Shown here one piece after another: positions 9,137 to 17,011 of a DNA stretch of 64,000 nucleotides. How positions within the stretch are numbered: the stretch's first letter is position 1; every line of letters starts with the position of its first letter. The translations under genes were made by a program, and so were the position numbers. The stretch lies in assembly GCF_004138335.1 (NCBI RefSeq), contig NZ_RYFW01000002.1:1283501-1347500 (forward strand). The letters are read 5' to 3'. A model generated the notes under the pieces. It was not told the DNA's origin and did not search any database. It was given only the letters and a program-made list of their open reading frames with translations. Origin of the DNA: Peristeroidobacter agariperforans. GTDB lineage: Bacteria > Pseudomonadota > Gammaproteobacteria > Steroidobacterales > Steroidobacteraceae.

Positions 9137-9142
9137 TAAGCC

Positions 9143-9171
9143 TTACACGGCGCGGGCTGTCGAATGGTTCC
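9143..9171 (-). promoter_or_regulatory. Candidate ECF-sigma promoter for the sigma factor operon
   Basis: Read on the minus strand, GGAACC (9171-9166) is followed by 16 bases and CGTGTAA (9149-9143). This matches the GGAAC -35 and CGT-type -10 pattern of many ECF promoters. The same two boxes with the same spacing occur on the opposite strand 15 bases away. Assignment is by sequence pattern only. Confidence 0.65.
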
Positions 9172-9185
9172 ATTCATAAAGTCAC

Positions 9186-9214
9186 GGAACCGTTTCGGCA
9201 TGAGATCCGTGTCA
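9186..9214 (+). promoter_or_regulatory. Candidate ECF-sigma promoter for the DUF4382 lipoprotein gene
   Basis: GGAACC (9186-9191), 16 bases, then CGTGTCA (9208-9214). It differs from the divergent copy at one position of the -10 box. The lipoprotein start at 9267 is about 50 bases downstream, which leaves room for a normal leader. Confidence 0.65.
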
Positions 9215-9266
9215 GGGCGGGAGGGCGTCGGAAAAGGGCGGCGCCGATCCTGGGAGACGAGTACGA

Positions 9267-10232
9267 ATGGTCGATGAGAATCAAGTGCGGATGACGGGTT
9301 CGTTTATCGCGAGCCTGATCTGGACACTCTTGGTGAGCACCCTGTTGTTCGCCCTGACCGGTTGTGGCGGCGGCGGCGATTCGGGGGGCGAGGGCCGCAT
9401 CAAAGTATCCGTCACGGATGCGCCCATCGACGATGCAGCCAGTGTCGTCGTGCAGTTCAGTGGCGTAGCCTTCAAGCGCGAAGGCGAGGCGGCCGAGATC
9501 GTCCGCAACCTGTCCCCCTCGGCGCGGCAGCTCGACCTGCTCGAATATCAGGAAGGTCGCGCGGCCTTGCTGCTGGATAACGTCACGTTGCCGGCCGGCC
9601 GGTACGAATGGATCCGCCTGATCGTGGATAACGAGATCAACGTCCGCGATTCATACATCGTGCTGACGGGCGGTCAGGAGTGCGAGCTGCGGGTGCCCAG
9701 CGGCGCCGAATCCGGTTTGAAGCTCAATCGAGGGTTCGAATTGCCTGCGGATGGCAGTGCTGCGTTGACCATCGACTTCGATCTGCGCAAGTCGGTCCAT
9801 GCTCCCCCGGGCCAGCAAGGCTCGACGCCGGATTGCACCCAGGCCTATTTGCTCCGGCCGACGCTGCGCGTGGTCGACGATGCAAACGTCGGCGCCATCG
9901 CGGGTGTGATCGAAGGCGCGCTGGTGCCGGAAGATTGCTTGCCGAACGTCTATGTCTTCACCGGCAGCGACATCACCCCCGATGACCTGGAGGAAGCGGC
10001 AACTGCTGGCGACATCGATCCGCTGCTGGTCGCCGGTGTAGCGATCGAGAACGGCAGCACCAGCTATAGCTATCGCGCGGCGTTCCTGCCGCCGGGTCCG
10101 TATACCGTGGCGTTCACGTGCAGCGACGATGACCCGACCGAAGACGATGTGCTGACGTTCCTCGAGCCAAAGCTCGTAACGGTGCAGACGAACCTGATCG
10201 CAAGCGCGGACTTCGCGCCGCCAGCTCCCTGA
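9267..10232 (+). CDS. DUF4382 domain lipoprotein
   Basis: 321 residues. An N-terminal hydrophobic segment ends in a lipobox (LFALTGC) followed by Gly-rich residues, so the protein is predicted to be a lipoprotein. The body begins GRIKVSVTDAPIDDAASVVVQFSGVAF, the signature opening of DUF4382, which has a carbohydrate-binding-like beta-sandwich. A second beta-rich domain follows (VGAIAGVIEGALVPEDCLPNVYVF). A GGGAGA ribosome-binding sequence lies 9 bases before the ATG. It is divergent from, and shares promoter architecture with, the ECF sigma factor, so it is probably a target of that regulon. Molecular function is unknown. Confidence 0.85.
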   Translation: MVDENQVRMTGSFIASLIWTLLVSTLLFALTGCGGGGDSGGEGRIKVSVTDAPIDDAASVVVQFSGVAFKREGEAAEIVRNLSPSARQLDLLEYQEGRAALLLDNVTLPAGRYEWIRLIVDNEINVRDSYIVLTGGQECELRVPSGAESGLKLNRGFELPADGSAALTIDFDLRKSVHAPPGQQGSTPDCTQAYLLRPTLRVVDDANVGAIAGVIEGALVPEDCLPNVYVFTGSDITPDDLEEAATAGDIDPLLVAGVAIENGSTSYSYRAAFLPPGPYTVAFTCSDDDPTEDDVLTFLEPKLVTVQTNLIASADFAPPAP

Positions 10233-10285
10233 AGTCGGCGCGTGCGCTTTGCGATAACCGAGTAGAGAGGGCGAGCCGTGGGGAC

Positions 10286-10322
10286 GATGTCGTCGGGGCG
10301 AGGGAATCGCCCCGGCGACATC
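10286..10322. terminator. Bidirectional intrinsic terminator between convergent genes
   Basis: A 16-base stem (10286-10301 with 10307-10322, one G-T wobble) closes a 5-base loop GGGAA. A short T-rich tail follows on the plus side. It sits between the convergent lipoprotein and PfpI-like genes. Confidence 0.75.
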
Positions 10323-10337
10323 AATTTCCTTGGGCCG

Positions 10338-10940
10338 TCAATGGATGCCCGGACGCGGTTGGCTCTTCCCGGCGCGGCCAGTCTGACGCCGGCCGGCGTG
10401 ACTGCCTTCCTGGATCTCCTCGATGATCTTGGCCGAGAAGGCCTCCAGGTCGCCGGGGTTGCGGCTGGTGATGATGCCTTGATCGGTCACCACCTCGCGA
10501 TCGACCCATTTGCCGCCGGCATTGATCACATCGGTCTTGATCGAGTGATACGAAGTCACTTGCCGGCCGCGCACTGCATCCAGTTCGACGAGCAACCATG
10601 GCGCGTGGCAGATCGCCGCTACGATCTTGCCTGAGTCCAGGAACGACCGGATCAATTGCAACGCCTTCTGATTGACCCGCAGCAGGTCCGGATTGATCTG
10701 CCCGCCGGGCAGGACGATGGCGTCGTAGTCATCGGCCTTCGCGTCGTCCAGCGACTTGTCGACGCTGACGCTTTCGCCCCAATCCTTTAGTTTCCAGCCG
10801 CGGATCTTGCCTTTCTCGGGCGATACCACGTCGACCTGCGCGCCGGCTTCCTGCAACTTACGCTGCGGCACCAACAATTCATCCTGCTCGAAGCCGTTTG
10901 TGGCAAGGATGAGGACTTTGGCTTGGCTGATTTCGGGCAT
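10338..10940 (-). CDS. DJ-1/PfpI-family protein (class I glutamine amidotransferase-like)
   Basis: 200 residues. The PfpI fold is shown by KVLILATNGFEQDELLVPQRKLQEAGAQVDVVSP, the acidic/PGG strand AIVLPGGQINPD and the nucleophile elbow AICHAPWLLV, whose Cys is the catalytic residue in the family, followed by EAFSAKIIEEI. Members act as general stress proteins, deglycase-like or peptidase-like enzymes; the activity here cannot be assigned. The C-terminal 20 residues are Arg/Gly/Gln-rich and disordered. GGAGG lies 6 bases before the ATG. It appears monocistronic. Confidence 0.88.
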   Translation of the reverse strand: MPEISQAKVLILATNGFEQDELLVPQRKLQEAGAQVDVVSPEKGKIRGWKLKDWGESVSVDKSLDDAKADDYDAIVLPGGQINPDLLRVNQKALQLIRSFLDSGKIVAAICHAPWLLVELDAVRGRQVTSYHSIKTDVINAGGKWVDREVVTDQGIITSRNPGDLEAFSAKIIEEIQEGSHAGRRQTGRAGKSQPRPGIH

Positions 10941-11039
10941 GGCGCACCTCCTTAACGAGTAGAAGTTAATGAGGCAGCGCTGGCGGAGTTCCGAGATAAA
11001 ACTGTGGTCGAAATCAGCAGGGCATTGCTATGGTGTCGC

Positions 11040-12449
11040 ATGGCTCACCCTCTCTGGTTGCTCACCCTATTCGCGCTGTGCGGCTCGGTCGGCGTGCGTG
11101 CGGACGTGCTTTCCGCCTGCGAGCTGCCGAGACTGAAGGAGCCGGCAAAATGCGGTGTCGTGCAAGTGCCCGAAAATCCAGCAAAGCCCGACGGCCGCAA
11201 GCTCGACATCGCCGTGGCTGTGGTGCCAGCGAAGGGCGGCAAGGCGCTGTCGGATCCCATCCTCCTGCTGATGGGCGGCCCGGGCGAGGAGTCCATGAAT
11301 GAGGCCGCGTTCTATGTGGAATGGCTCGAGCCCTTGCGCCGGGAGCGCGACATTCTGTTGATCGACCAGCGCGGCACGGGCAAGTCTCATCGACTGGGTT
11401 GTGACATTTATAAGGACGTCGAACCGGCAGTGCTGTTGCGAGACGTCTTTCCTGTTGCGCCGATCGAGCGCTGCGCCCGTGAGCTGAGCAAAGACGCGGA
11501 TCTCACCCAATATAGCTACGAGCATTTCGGCAGAGATATCGAGCATATTCGCCGGTTGCTCGGCTACGGACCGCTCAATTTGTTTGCGGGCTCATACGGA
11601 ACGCGCGCCGCACAGGTGTTCATGAAGATGCACGGGCCGAGTGTGCGCACGGCGATGCTCGTCAGCGTGGTTCCCATCGATGAGCCCTTGCCGCTACCGA
11701 TGGCCAAAGGCGCGCAGGCAGCGATGGATCGAGTGCTCGAGGATTGCGAGGCTCAGCCGGCGTGCCGTGCCGCGTTCCCGAATGTGCGGAACGAACTGGG
11801 CCAGATGTTGCACCGGTTGGAGACGCAAGAGGTGAAGGTCAATGTGCCGGGTCAGGCGACGCCGGTGCGGCTGCACCGGGGGCGAGTAGCCGAGCGTCTG
11901 CGTTCGATGATGTATCGGGCGGAAGGAGCCGTGCACATTCCTCAGGTCATCCATAAGGCGTCTCTTGGCGACTACCAGCCGATCGTCGAAGACATCGTGT
12001 CGAATGCAAGCTTCATCGGTTCGGCGATCAGCTTCGGCTTGTTTTTCTCCATTGTCTGTAACGAAGACACGACCTTCATTGACGGCGCGGACATTCCGGC
12101 CGCCACCGCGGGTACCTATCTGGGTGACTATAGAGTGCGCCAACAGCAAGCGGCTTGTTCGCGGTGGCCAAAGGCTTCGCTCCCGCACGACTATCGCAGT
12201 CCGGTGCGGACGTCGGTGCCGACCGTGTTTGTCTCGGGCGATACCGATCCCGCCAGTCCGCTGTGGTTCACCGAGAGGACGAAGCAAGGATTCACGCAGC
12301 GGGCGGAAGTGGTGCTGGCGAATCGCGGCCACACCGAATATCTCGATTGCGTGGCAACGATCTACCAGAAATTCGTGGCTGCGGGTTCGGTCGAGAAGCT
12401 CGACACATCGGCCTGCAAACGGGAGCCCCGACTGCCGTTCCAAACCTGA
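11040..12449 (+). CDS. Secreted alpha/beta hydrolase, tripeptidyl-aminopeptidase (TAP-like) type
   Basis: About 469 residues with a signal peptide (MAHPLWLLTLFALCGSVGVRA). The fold is the proline iminopeptidase/TAP type: oxyanion region LLMGGPGEE, DQRGTGKS, nucleophile elbow AGSYGTR with Ser at about 185, acid SGDTDPASP and catalytic His in RGHTEY near the C-terminus. Such enzymes release N-terminal peptides or cleave small esters in the periplasm. The ATG at 11040 is chosen because it begins a standard signal peptide; an in-frame GTG exists 36 bases upstream. It converges with the next gene, three bases apart. Confidence 0.87.
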   Translation: MAHPLWLLTLFALCGSVGVRADVLSACELPRLKEPAKCGVVQVPENPAKPDGRKLDIAVAVVPAKGGKALSDPILLLMGGPGEESMNEAAFYVEWLEPLRRERDILLIDQRGTGKSHRLGCDIYKDVEPAVLLRDVFPVAPIERCARELSKDADLTQYSYEHFGRDIEHIRRLLGYGPLNLFAGSYGTRAAQVFMKMHGPSVRTAMLVSVVPIDEPLPLPMAKGAQAAMDRVLEDCEAQPACRAAFPNVRNELGQMLHRLETQEVKVNVPGQATPVRLHRGRVAERLRSMMYRAEGAVHIPQVIHKASLGDYQPIVEDIVSNASFIGSAISFGLFFSIVCNEDTTFIDGADIPAATAGTYLGDYRVRQQQAACSRWPKASLPHDYRSPVRTSVPTVFVSGDTDPASPLWFTERTKQGFTQRAEVVLANRGHTEYLDCVATIYQKFVAAGSVEKLDTSACKREPRLPFQT

Positions 12450-12452
12450 GTT

Positions 12453-12992
12453 TCAGAGCAGCTCGTAAAACTTGATGATCGCTGCCGCCGTCGTGCGCTG
12501 TGCGACCCCAATGAAAAGCGCGCGATTGAGCCACGCGTGCTTGCTGTCGAGCGGCGCTTCGAACTCGGCTGAAGTACGGAAGTAATACAGCGATGCATCC
12601 ACCGCCTCGCCCCGGGCGAGCTTCTCGATCACATCGGGCGGGCCATGGCGCAAGCCGCGATTGGTCACCATGATCAGTGTGCCGTCGGTGGCTTGCAGGG
12701 TGTATTTCGCTTCGATCTGCAGAACGCCGTCGGGGCGGACGAACTGCCAGTCGGCGCCGCCCGGCACGACCTTCCCCTGCAGTAGTGGGCCGGTGACTTC
12801 GCCGCCGCGGATCGGAACGATCCGCCGCAATCCGTGCGCGCTCGGGCCGATGACTTGAGGCGGGTCGACGGTGACGTGGGCTTCGAAAGCGAACCGGGTG
12901 CGAACCTCGCCGGCGGCGGCTGTGGCAGCAAGTGAGTCGCCGTGAACGGCAAGCAGGGCGGCGGCGCCCATCAGCTCTCTGCGGGTGGTCAT
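12453..12992 (-). CDS. DUF3237 (UPF0311) family protein with Tat-like signal
   Basis: 179 residues. The body shows the DUF3237 signature in order: RIVPIRGGEVTGPLLQGKVVPGGADWQ, VLQIEAKYTLQATDGTLIMVTNRG, ASLYYFRTSAEFEAP, HAWLNRALFIGVAQR and a final FYELL. The N-terminus TTRRELMGAAALLAVHG resembles a twin-arginine export signal. The domain is a small beta-barrel found alone in many bacteria; its biochemical role is unknown to me. There is no operon partner. Confidence 0.85.
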   Translation of the reverse strand: MTTRRELMGAAALLAVHGDSLAATAAAGEVRTRFAFEAHVTVDPPQVIGPSAHGLRRIVPIRGGEVTGPLLQGKVVPGGADWQFVRPDGVLQIEAKYTLQATDGTLIMVTNRGLRHGPPDVIEKLARGEAVDASLYYFRTSAEFEAPLDSKHAWLNRALFIGVAQRTTAAAIIKFYELL

Positions 12993-13126
12993 CGGTTGTT
13001 ACCCAACTCATGCGCGTCGGTGGTGATTTTTGGAAGATATCAACACGCGCGCGGCGTGTCAGATGACGCCTGCCCGGCGGAGGGCTACGATGCGGCACTT
13101 CCGTCCACTGTCTGCATGGAGTCGTC

Positions 13127-13714
13127 ATGAACATGAGCTCGAAGGGTTTGCTTTTGACCGGTCTGCTGGCATTTGGCACGGGGCTGCCGGCGCTCGCGGC
13201 GTTACAGGAAGGCGCGGCGGCGCCCGAGTTCACGGCGCAGGCGTCCATGAAGGGCAAGCCGTTTACCTATTCGCTCAAGGACGCGCTGAAGAAGGGGCCG
13301 GTCGTGGTGTATTTCTATCCGTCGGCCTATACCAACGGCTGCAACGTGCAAGCGCGCACATTCGCCGTCAACCAGGAGAAGTTCGCCGCGGCCGGCGCCA
13401 GCATCATCGGCGTCTCGCTCGACAGCATCGAGCGGCTCAACGATTTTTCCGCAGACCCGGAGTTCTGCGCCGGAAAATTCCCCACCGCCTCGGATGCGGA
13501 TGGGAAGATCGCGCGCTCTTACGAGTTACAGGTGCGTGAGGGCAAGGAAGGCATGAAAGACTCTCGCGGCAAGGACATCGGTCATGGCTTCGCCGAGCGC
13601 ACAACTTTCGTCGTGACACCCGACGGCAAGATTGCCGCCACCGTGGGCGGACTGAATCCGGTCGAGAACGTCAACAAGTCGCTGGAAGTCGTGCAGAAGT
13701 TGAAGGGCGGCTGA
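13127..13714 (+). CDS. Secreted peroxiredoxin (AhpC/TSA, BCP-like)
   Basis: 195 residues with a cleavable signal peptide (KGLLLTGLLAFGTGLPALA). A thioredoxin-fold peroxiredoxin domain follows: GAAAPEFTAQ, VVVYFYPSAYTNGCNVQARTF, FVVTPDGKIAATVGG. The peroxidatic site reads TNGC where the family usually has T-x-x-C, so T and C are retained although the flanks are unusual. A second Cys lies in DPEFCAGKFP. It probably reduces peroxides in the periplasm. GGAG lies upstream of the ATG with 5-base spacing. Confidence 0.88.
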   Translation: MNMSSKGLLLTGLLAFGTGLPALAALQEGAAAPEFTAQASMKGKPFTYSLKDALKKGPVVVYFYPSAYTNGCNVQARTFAVNQEKFAAAGASIIGVSLDSIERLNDFSADPEFCAGKFPTASDADGKIARSYELQVREGKEGMKDSRGKDIGHGFAERTTFVVTPDGKIAATVGGLNPVENVNKSLEVVQKLKGG

Positions 13715-13865
13715 GCGGAACAATCGCGGCGGAGGCGGTCGGCGTCGACGCGCCGCCTTCGCTCGAAAACCACCTCACCTGCGCTCGCCGTTGCTGACGG
13801 GCCAGGCGCGCCAAGCGATAGGGCGCCAGGGCGATTACGTTGCTGGGTCGATCTGTGGACATGAT

Positions 13866-13891
13866 GGCGAGCAGGGTAGGCCATGCTCGCC
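13866..13891. other. Hairpin in convergent intergenic region
   Basis: GGCGAGCA (13866-13873) pairs perfectly with TGCTCGCC (13884-13891) across a 10-base loop. The 242-base gap 13715-13956 between the peroxiredoxin and the small lipoprotein gene otherwise shows no convincing gene. No T-tract follows, so a terminator role is uncertain. Confidence 0.35.
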
Positions 13892-13956
13892 CGACGCAGA
13901 AGCAACGAATCCGCATGTCCCCATAACGGGCGACGCTATAACCAATCCATAACTCG

Positions 13957-14214
13957 CTACCGTCCGGCCGCCGAACCGCAACGAAATGTGGTCACTTGTT
14001 TTCCCGTGCCCGGCGGCAGCGAGGGATCCTTGTTCACGGTGGAGATGATCTCGGCGGCTTGACCGCCGGCGCGACGGCACGCTCGGTTGGCCAGGTTGCT
14101 GGCTTCCTCGGCGCCGCCGTCGTGTTGAATGGTGTTGGTATCGCCTTTGCCGATCTTCACGACCGTGCAGGCACTGAAGATCACGCAGACCGCGAGCAGT
14201 GCTGTGCGTACCAT
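13957..14214 (-). CDS. Small lipoprotein, unknown function
   Basis: 85 residues with a short signal ending in a lipobox-like FSAC (ALLAVCVIFSAC). The mature part is about 70 residues and has two Cys (NRACRR and TFRCG) that could form a disulfide. I do not recognise the family. The ATG overlaps the stop of the DUF2780 gene by one base (TGATG), so it is probably the last gene of the DUF3300-DUF2950-DUF2780 operon. Confidence 0.72.
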   Translation of the reverse strand: MVRTALLAVCVIFSACTVVKIGKGDTNTIQHDGGAEEASNLANRACRRAGGQAAEIISTVNKDPSLPPGTGKQVTTFRCGSAAGR

Positions 14215-14663
14215 CAGCGCAGTATCCCCGCCAGAATGGCCTGTTCTTCATCGAATCCGGAGTCGCCGAGAAACTGGACCACCGCCGGTGCGATCTGCGA
14301 AGCGAGCGGTTGTCCGATGCCGAGGCTGGCCAGCGATTCCTGGTAATCGCTCAGATCGTCGAGCGGTTTCGTGACCACACCCTGAAGTTTTACCGCCTGC
14401 ATGATGGTGTCAGCATTGGGAATGCGAGCGGCCAGCTGATTGAACTGCGGCTGCGGCAGTTGTTCTCGTGCAAATACCAACAGCGCGCCAATGGCGCCCC
14501 GTGCCTGAACGTCGGTGAGTCCGAACTGGTTCTGCAGGTAAGCAACGGCATTCTGTCCGGGCGTGGCCGCGAACACTGACTCGTGCGGCATCGAACTGGC
14601 GAGCAAGGCGAGGAGCATCACAAGCTGGGCTCCGCCGCTGTGTTTGGATGAAACGCGCCTCAT
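14214..14663 (-). CDS. DUF2780 (VcgC/VcgE-like) secreted protein
   Basis: 149 residues with a signal peptide (LVMLLALLASSMPHESVFA). The helical body AVAYLQNQFGLTDVQARGAIGALLVFAREQL, then IPNADTIMQAV and VVQFLGDSGFDEEQAILAGIL, has the DUF2780 pattern. The function of this domain is unknown. The start overlaps the DUF2950 stop (ATGA) and its stop overlaps the next start, so translation is coupled on both sides. Confidence 0.78.
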   Translation of the reverse strand: MRRVSSKHSGGAQLVMLLALLASSMPHESVFAATPGQNAVAYLQNQFGLTDVQARGAIGALLVFAREQLPQPQFNQLAARIPNADTIMQAVKLQGVVTKPLDDLSDYQESLASLGIGQPLASQIAPAVVQFLGDSGFDEEQAILAGILR

Positions 14664-15595
14664 GGATTCAACTCGGCGGCGGGTTCGCGTTTCCAGGTCG
14701 AGTCGGGATCGAACGACTGGATGTCGCGCGCCACGGTGTGCGTGTCCGGGCCAAGGTCTTTCGAGAACACTTCGCCATCGTGGTTGACCATGAAGGTCAT
14801 GATACCGCTGCGGCCGTACTCGGCCGGAACGGCGATCAGCGCAAAGCCGCCGATCATCTTGTCACCGACGAGATAGTTGTATGCGCCCCCTTCGGCGTGC
14901 GGACCCTGCGCGGTGAGCAGCCGATACATGTACCCGTGCAGCGGCTCGTTCTTGGACGCGCCGTTGTCAAAATAACCTTCGCCTTGCGCACGTGCGAATT
15001 GGTCGCCGAGCGGGCTGGGCGGCTCGGCGCCGCTGGTGGGCCAGTACAGACCATCCTTCTGACCCTTGCTGCTCACCAGCTTCTGTGAGAATTGGAGCAA
15101 CGCAGCTCGCTGCGGATTGCGCATGTAGTACTCGCGTTGGGCGTCGACGAAAGCCAGGCACGACTGGATCGTGGCGAGCTCGTTGGCGCCGATGCGACGG
15201 TTGACGATTTCGTCCGCGCCCGCCGCGCTGTCGAAACGCCAGCGGCCATCGCGCTGGATCAGAGGAAAAGGAAATGGCCACTTGTCGGTGCCGACCAGCA
15301 GCGTGGCCGCGTCCGGCGTCAAGCGGACTAATGAATGTTGAGTTGCGTAGGCGCGCACGAATCGGTCGCGAGCATTCTTGTCCTGTACCGGGTCGCCGGA
15401 GTCGATGGCCGGCTCGGCTTCGCTACCGAGGATCTTCACCAGTGCGCCTGTATCGTCGTCCTTGGCCGCGGCGACTAGCGCCGCGATCGCGTCATCGATC
15501 GATGCGAAGTCTCGTTGCGTTGTCTGGCGGCTGCAAGCAGCTGTGATCAACAGCAATAAAACTGCGAGGACGCGCAAGGCGAATTGATGTTTCAT
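14660..15595 (-). CDS. DUF2950 lipoprotein
   Basis: 311 residues. The N-terminus has a lipobox (LLLLITAAC). The body matches DUF2950 features: FASIDDAIAALVAAAKDDDTGALVKILGSEAE, a GRWRFDSAAGADEIVNRRIGANEL motif, EPLHGYMYRLLTAQG and GIMTFMVNHDGEVFSKDLGPDT. The family is typically encoded beside DUF3300 genes, as here. The protein is presumably anchored in the envelope; biochemical activity is unknown. Start and stop overlap both neighbours (ATGA each). Confidence 0.87.
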   Translation of the reverse strand: MKHQFALRVLAVLLLLITAACSRQTTQRDFASIDDAIAALVAAAKDDDTGALVKILGSEAEPAIDSGDPVQDKNARDRFVRAYATQHSLVRLTPDAATLLVGTDKWPFPFPLIQRDGRWRFDSAAGADEIVNRRIGANELATIQSCLAFVDAQREYYMRNPQRAALLQFSQKLVSSKGQKDGLYWPTSGAEPPSPLGDQFARAQGEGYFDNGASKNEPLHGYMYRLLTAQGPHAEGGAYNYLVGDKMIGGFALIAVPAEYGRSGIMTFMVNHDGEVFSKDLGPDTHTVARDIQSFDPDSTWKREPAAELNP

Positions 15596-16941
15596 CTGCG
15601 TCGTCCGCCGCCCCGTGACATGCCGCCCCGGCTGGCCATGCCACGACTGCTGTGTGCTCGGGTGCGAGCGCCGTTGTCGACGCCGCGAAAGGCGTCCGGA
15701 GATCGTCCGGACGAGGCCCCGCCGAGATCGCGGTTGCCCAGGTCGCGGTTTTCGCCTCCGCCGCCGAGGTCCCGATATTCATTGGTCCGATTGCCGAGAT
15801 CCCGCGATTCGGCGCCACCGCCAAGATCCCGATATTCATCGCCACGATTCGCGAGATCGCGAGATTCGGCGCCCGCGCCAAGATCCCGATTTTCGCTGGC
15901 GCGATTCGCCAGATCCCGCGATTCGCCGCCGCCGCCGAGATCGCGATACTCGTTGCCACTGCGGCCGCGATAGTTCTCTCGGGCCTGCAACGCTTCCTGG
16001 CTGCTGCCGCGGCCGTACCTTTGTTGAGTGGCCGAGTCGCGATAGCCCACGCCCTGGCGATGCGCGGAGTTGTGTTCCCAGCGATTGCTGACATTCGTCC
16101 TGTTGTTGACGTTGAGGTTGCTGTTGCGATTGAAATTGTTGTAGCGGTTGACGTTGATATCGATGTCGCTGTGTCCCCAGTTGAACCCGCCCCAGAGCGC
16201 GCCGCCGACGATCACGCCCGCACTGAAAGAGAAGAAGGCGGCGCCGGCTGCGTAGCCGGGCGGATAATAGTAGTAGGGTGGATACGCTGGGTAAGGCCAG
16301 GCCCCGTAAACAACTGTCGGGTTGTAGGTAGGAACGTAAACGACCTCGGGGCTCGGCGACTCGATGATGATGACCTGTTGAGCGCTGGAGCCCGCCGGCG
16401 CGGCTTCGGTTTTAACCGTTTGTTCCTTGCTGCTCTTCAAGTTGCCGGCGTCTTTCGCTTTGACGCGCAGACGCTGCACGGCGTCCATGACGTCCTTGCG
16501 TTGCGCGAGCACGGCGTCGCCGAGCTTCTGCGTCCAGTCGAGCTTCTCGTTCATCATGGTCAGCACGTCGGGAAAGGCGACCATGGATTTGACGCTGGCA
16601 TCCCAGGTCTCGTTTTCCACCGCCTTCGCGACGGCGTCGCCCTTGATATCGGGATGTTCCTTGGACCAGCGCGCCGCAAGCACGATCTCCAGCGGGTAGG
16701 TCGACGCCATCAGCACTTGCGCCAGCAGCGCGTCCGGATAGAGCGCGATCGGAGCCACGATCTGCTCCAGTTCCTCGGACTTGAAGGGCACGGCCTTGGC
16801 TTGATCCTCCGGCGACGGAGTCGCCGGCTGCTGCTGCTGTGGGGCCGGAGGCTCTTGCGAGTGGACCGGCTGGGTCAGGGGCAGCAGGATCGCGAGGGTC
16901 CAGGAGCAAAGGGATGACGAGCGGTTCATCCCGCTCATCAT
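15592..16941 (-). CDS. DUF3300 protein with C-terminal RDLGGG tandem repeats
   Basis: About 449 residues. A signal peptide (CSWTLAILLPLTQPVHS) precedes a Pro/Gln linker and the DUF3300 domain (LEQIVAPIALYPDALLAQVLMASTYPLEIVLAARW to VVYVPTYNPTVVYGAWPYPAYPPYYYYPPGY). A Gly-rich hydrophobic segment and an Asn/Arg-rich region follow, then four copies of a 19-residue repeat and an Arg/Gly/Ser tail. It is probably exported; the repeat tail is likely disordered and positively charged. Several ATGs compete for the start; 16941 is used, with a TTG at 16950. It is the first gene of a four-gene operon running to 13957. Confidence 0.86.
   Translation of the reverse strand: MMSGMNRSSSLCSWTLAILLPLTQPVHSQEPPAPQQQQPATPSPEDQAKAVPFKSEELEQIVAPIALYPDALLAQVLMASTYPLEIVLAARWSKEHPDIKGDAVAKAVENETWDASVKSMVAFPDVLTMMNEKLDWTQKLGDAVLAQRKDVMDAVQRLRVKAKDAGNLKSSKEQTVKTEAAPAGSSAQQVIIIESPSPEVVYVPTYNPTVVYGAWPYPAYPPYYYYPPGYAAGAAFFSFSAGVIVGGALWGGFNWGHSDIDINVNRYNNFNRNSNLNVNNRTNVSNRWEHNSAHRQGVGYRDSATQQRYGRGSSQEALQARENYRGRSGNEYRDLGGGGESRDLANRASENRDLGAGAESRDLANRGDEYRDLGGGAESRDLGNRTNEYRDLGGGGENRDLGNRDLGGASSGRSPDAFRGVDNGARTRAHSSRGMASRGGMSRGGGRRR
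15724..15951 (-). repeat. Four tandem 57-bp units encoding a 19-residue repeat
   Basis: Four consecutive units follow the pattern E-Y/N-RDLG-G/A-G-x-E-S/N-RDL-A/G-NR-x-x. Each contains two RDL motifs, so the unit may descend from a roughly 10-residue half-repeat. Copies differ at several bases, so the array is degenerate rather than newly expanded. Confidence 0.9.
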
Positions 16942-17011
16942 GCTCGGCAAGGTCAGCTCGATCAGTACGCGTCGAGGGATGGCTGTCGCTCCCTCTCACG
17001 CAGCGAAGCGC

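Noticed and set aside
13671-13862. Small minus-strand frame with MSTDRPSNVIALAPYRLARL
   Set aside because: It resembles a short basic protein, but it lacks a ribosome site, overlaps the peroxiredoxin end, and starts next to a hairpin. Not strong enough to call without homologues.
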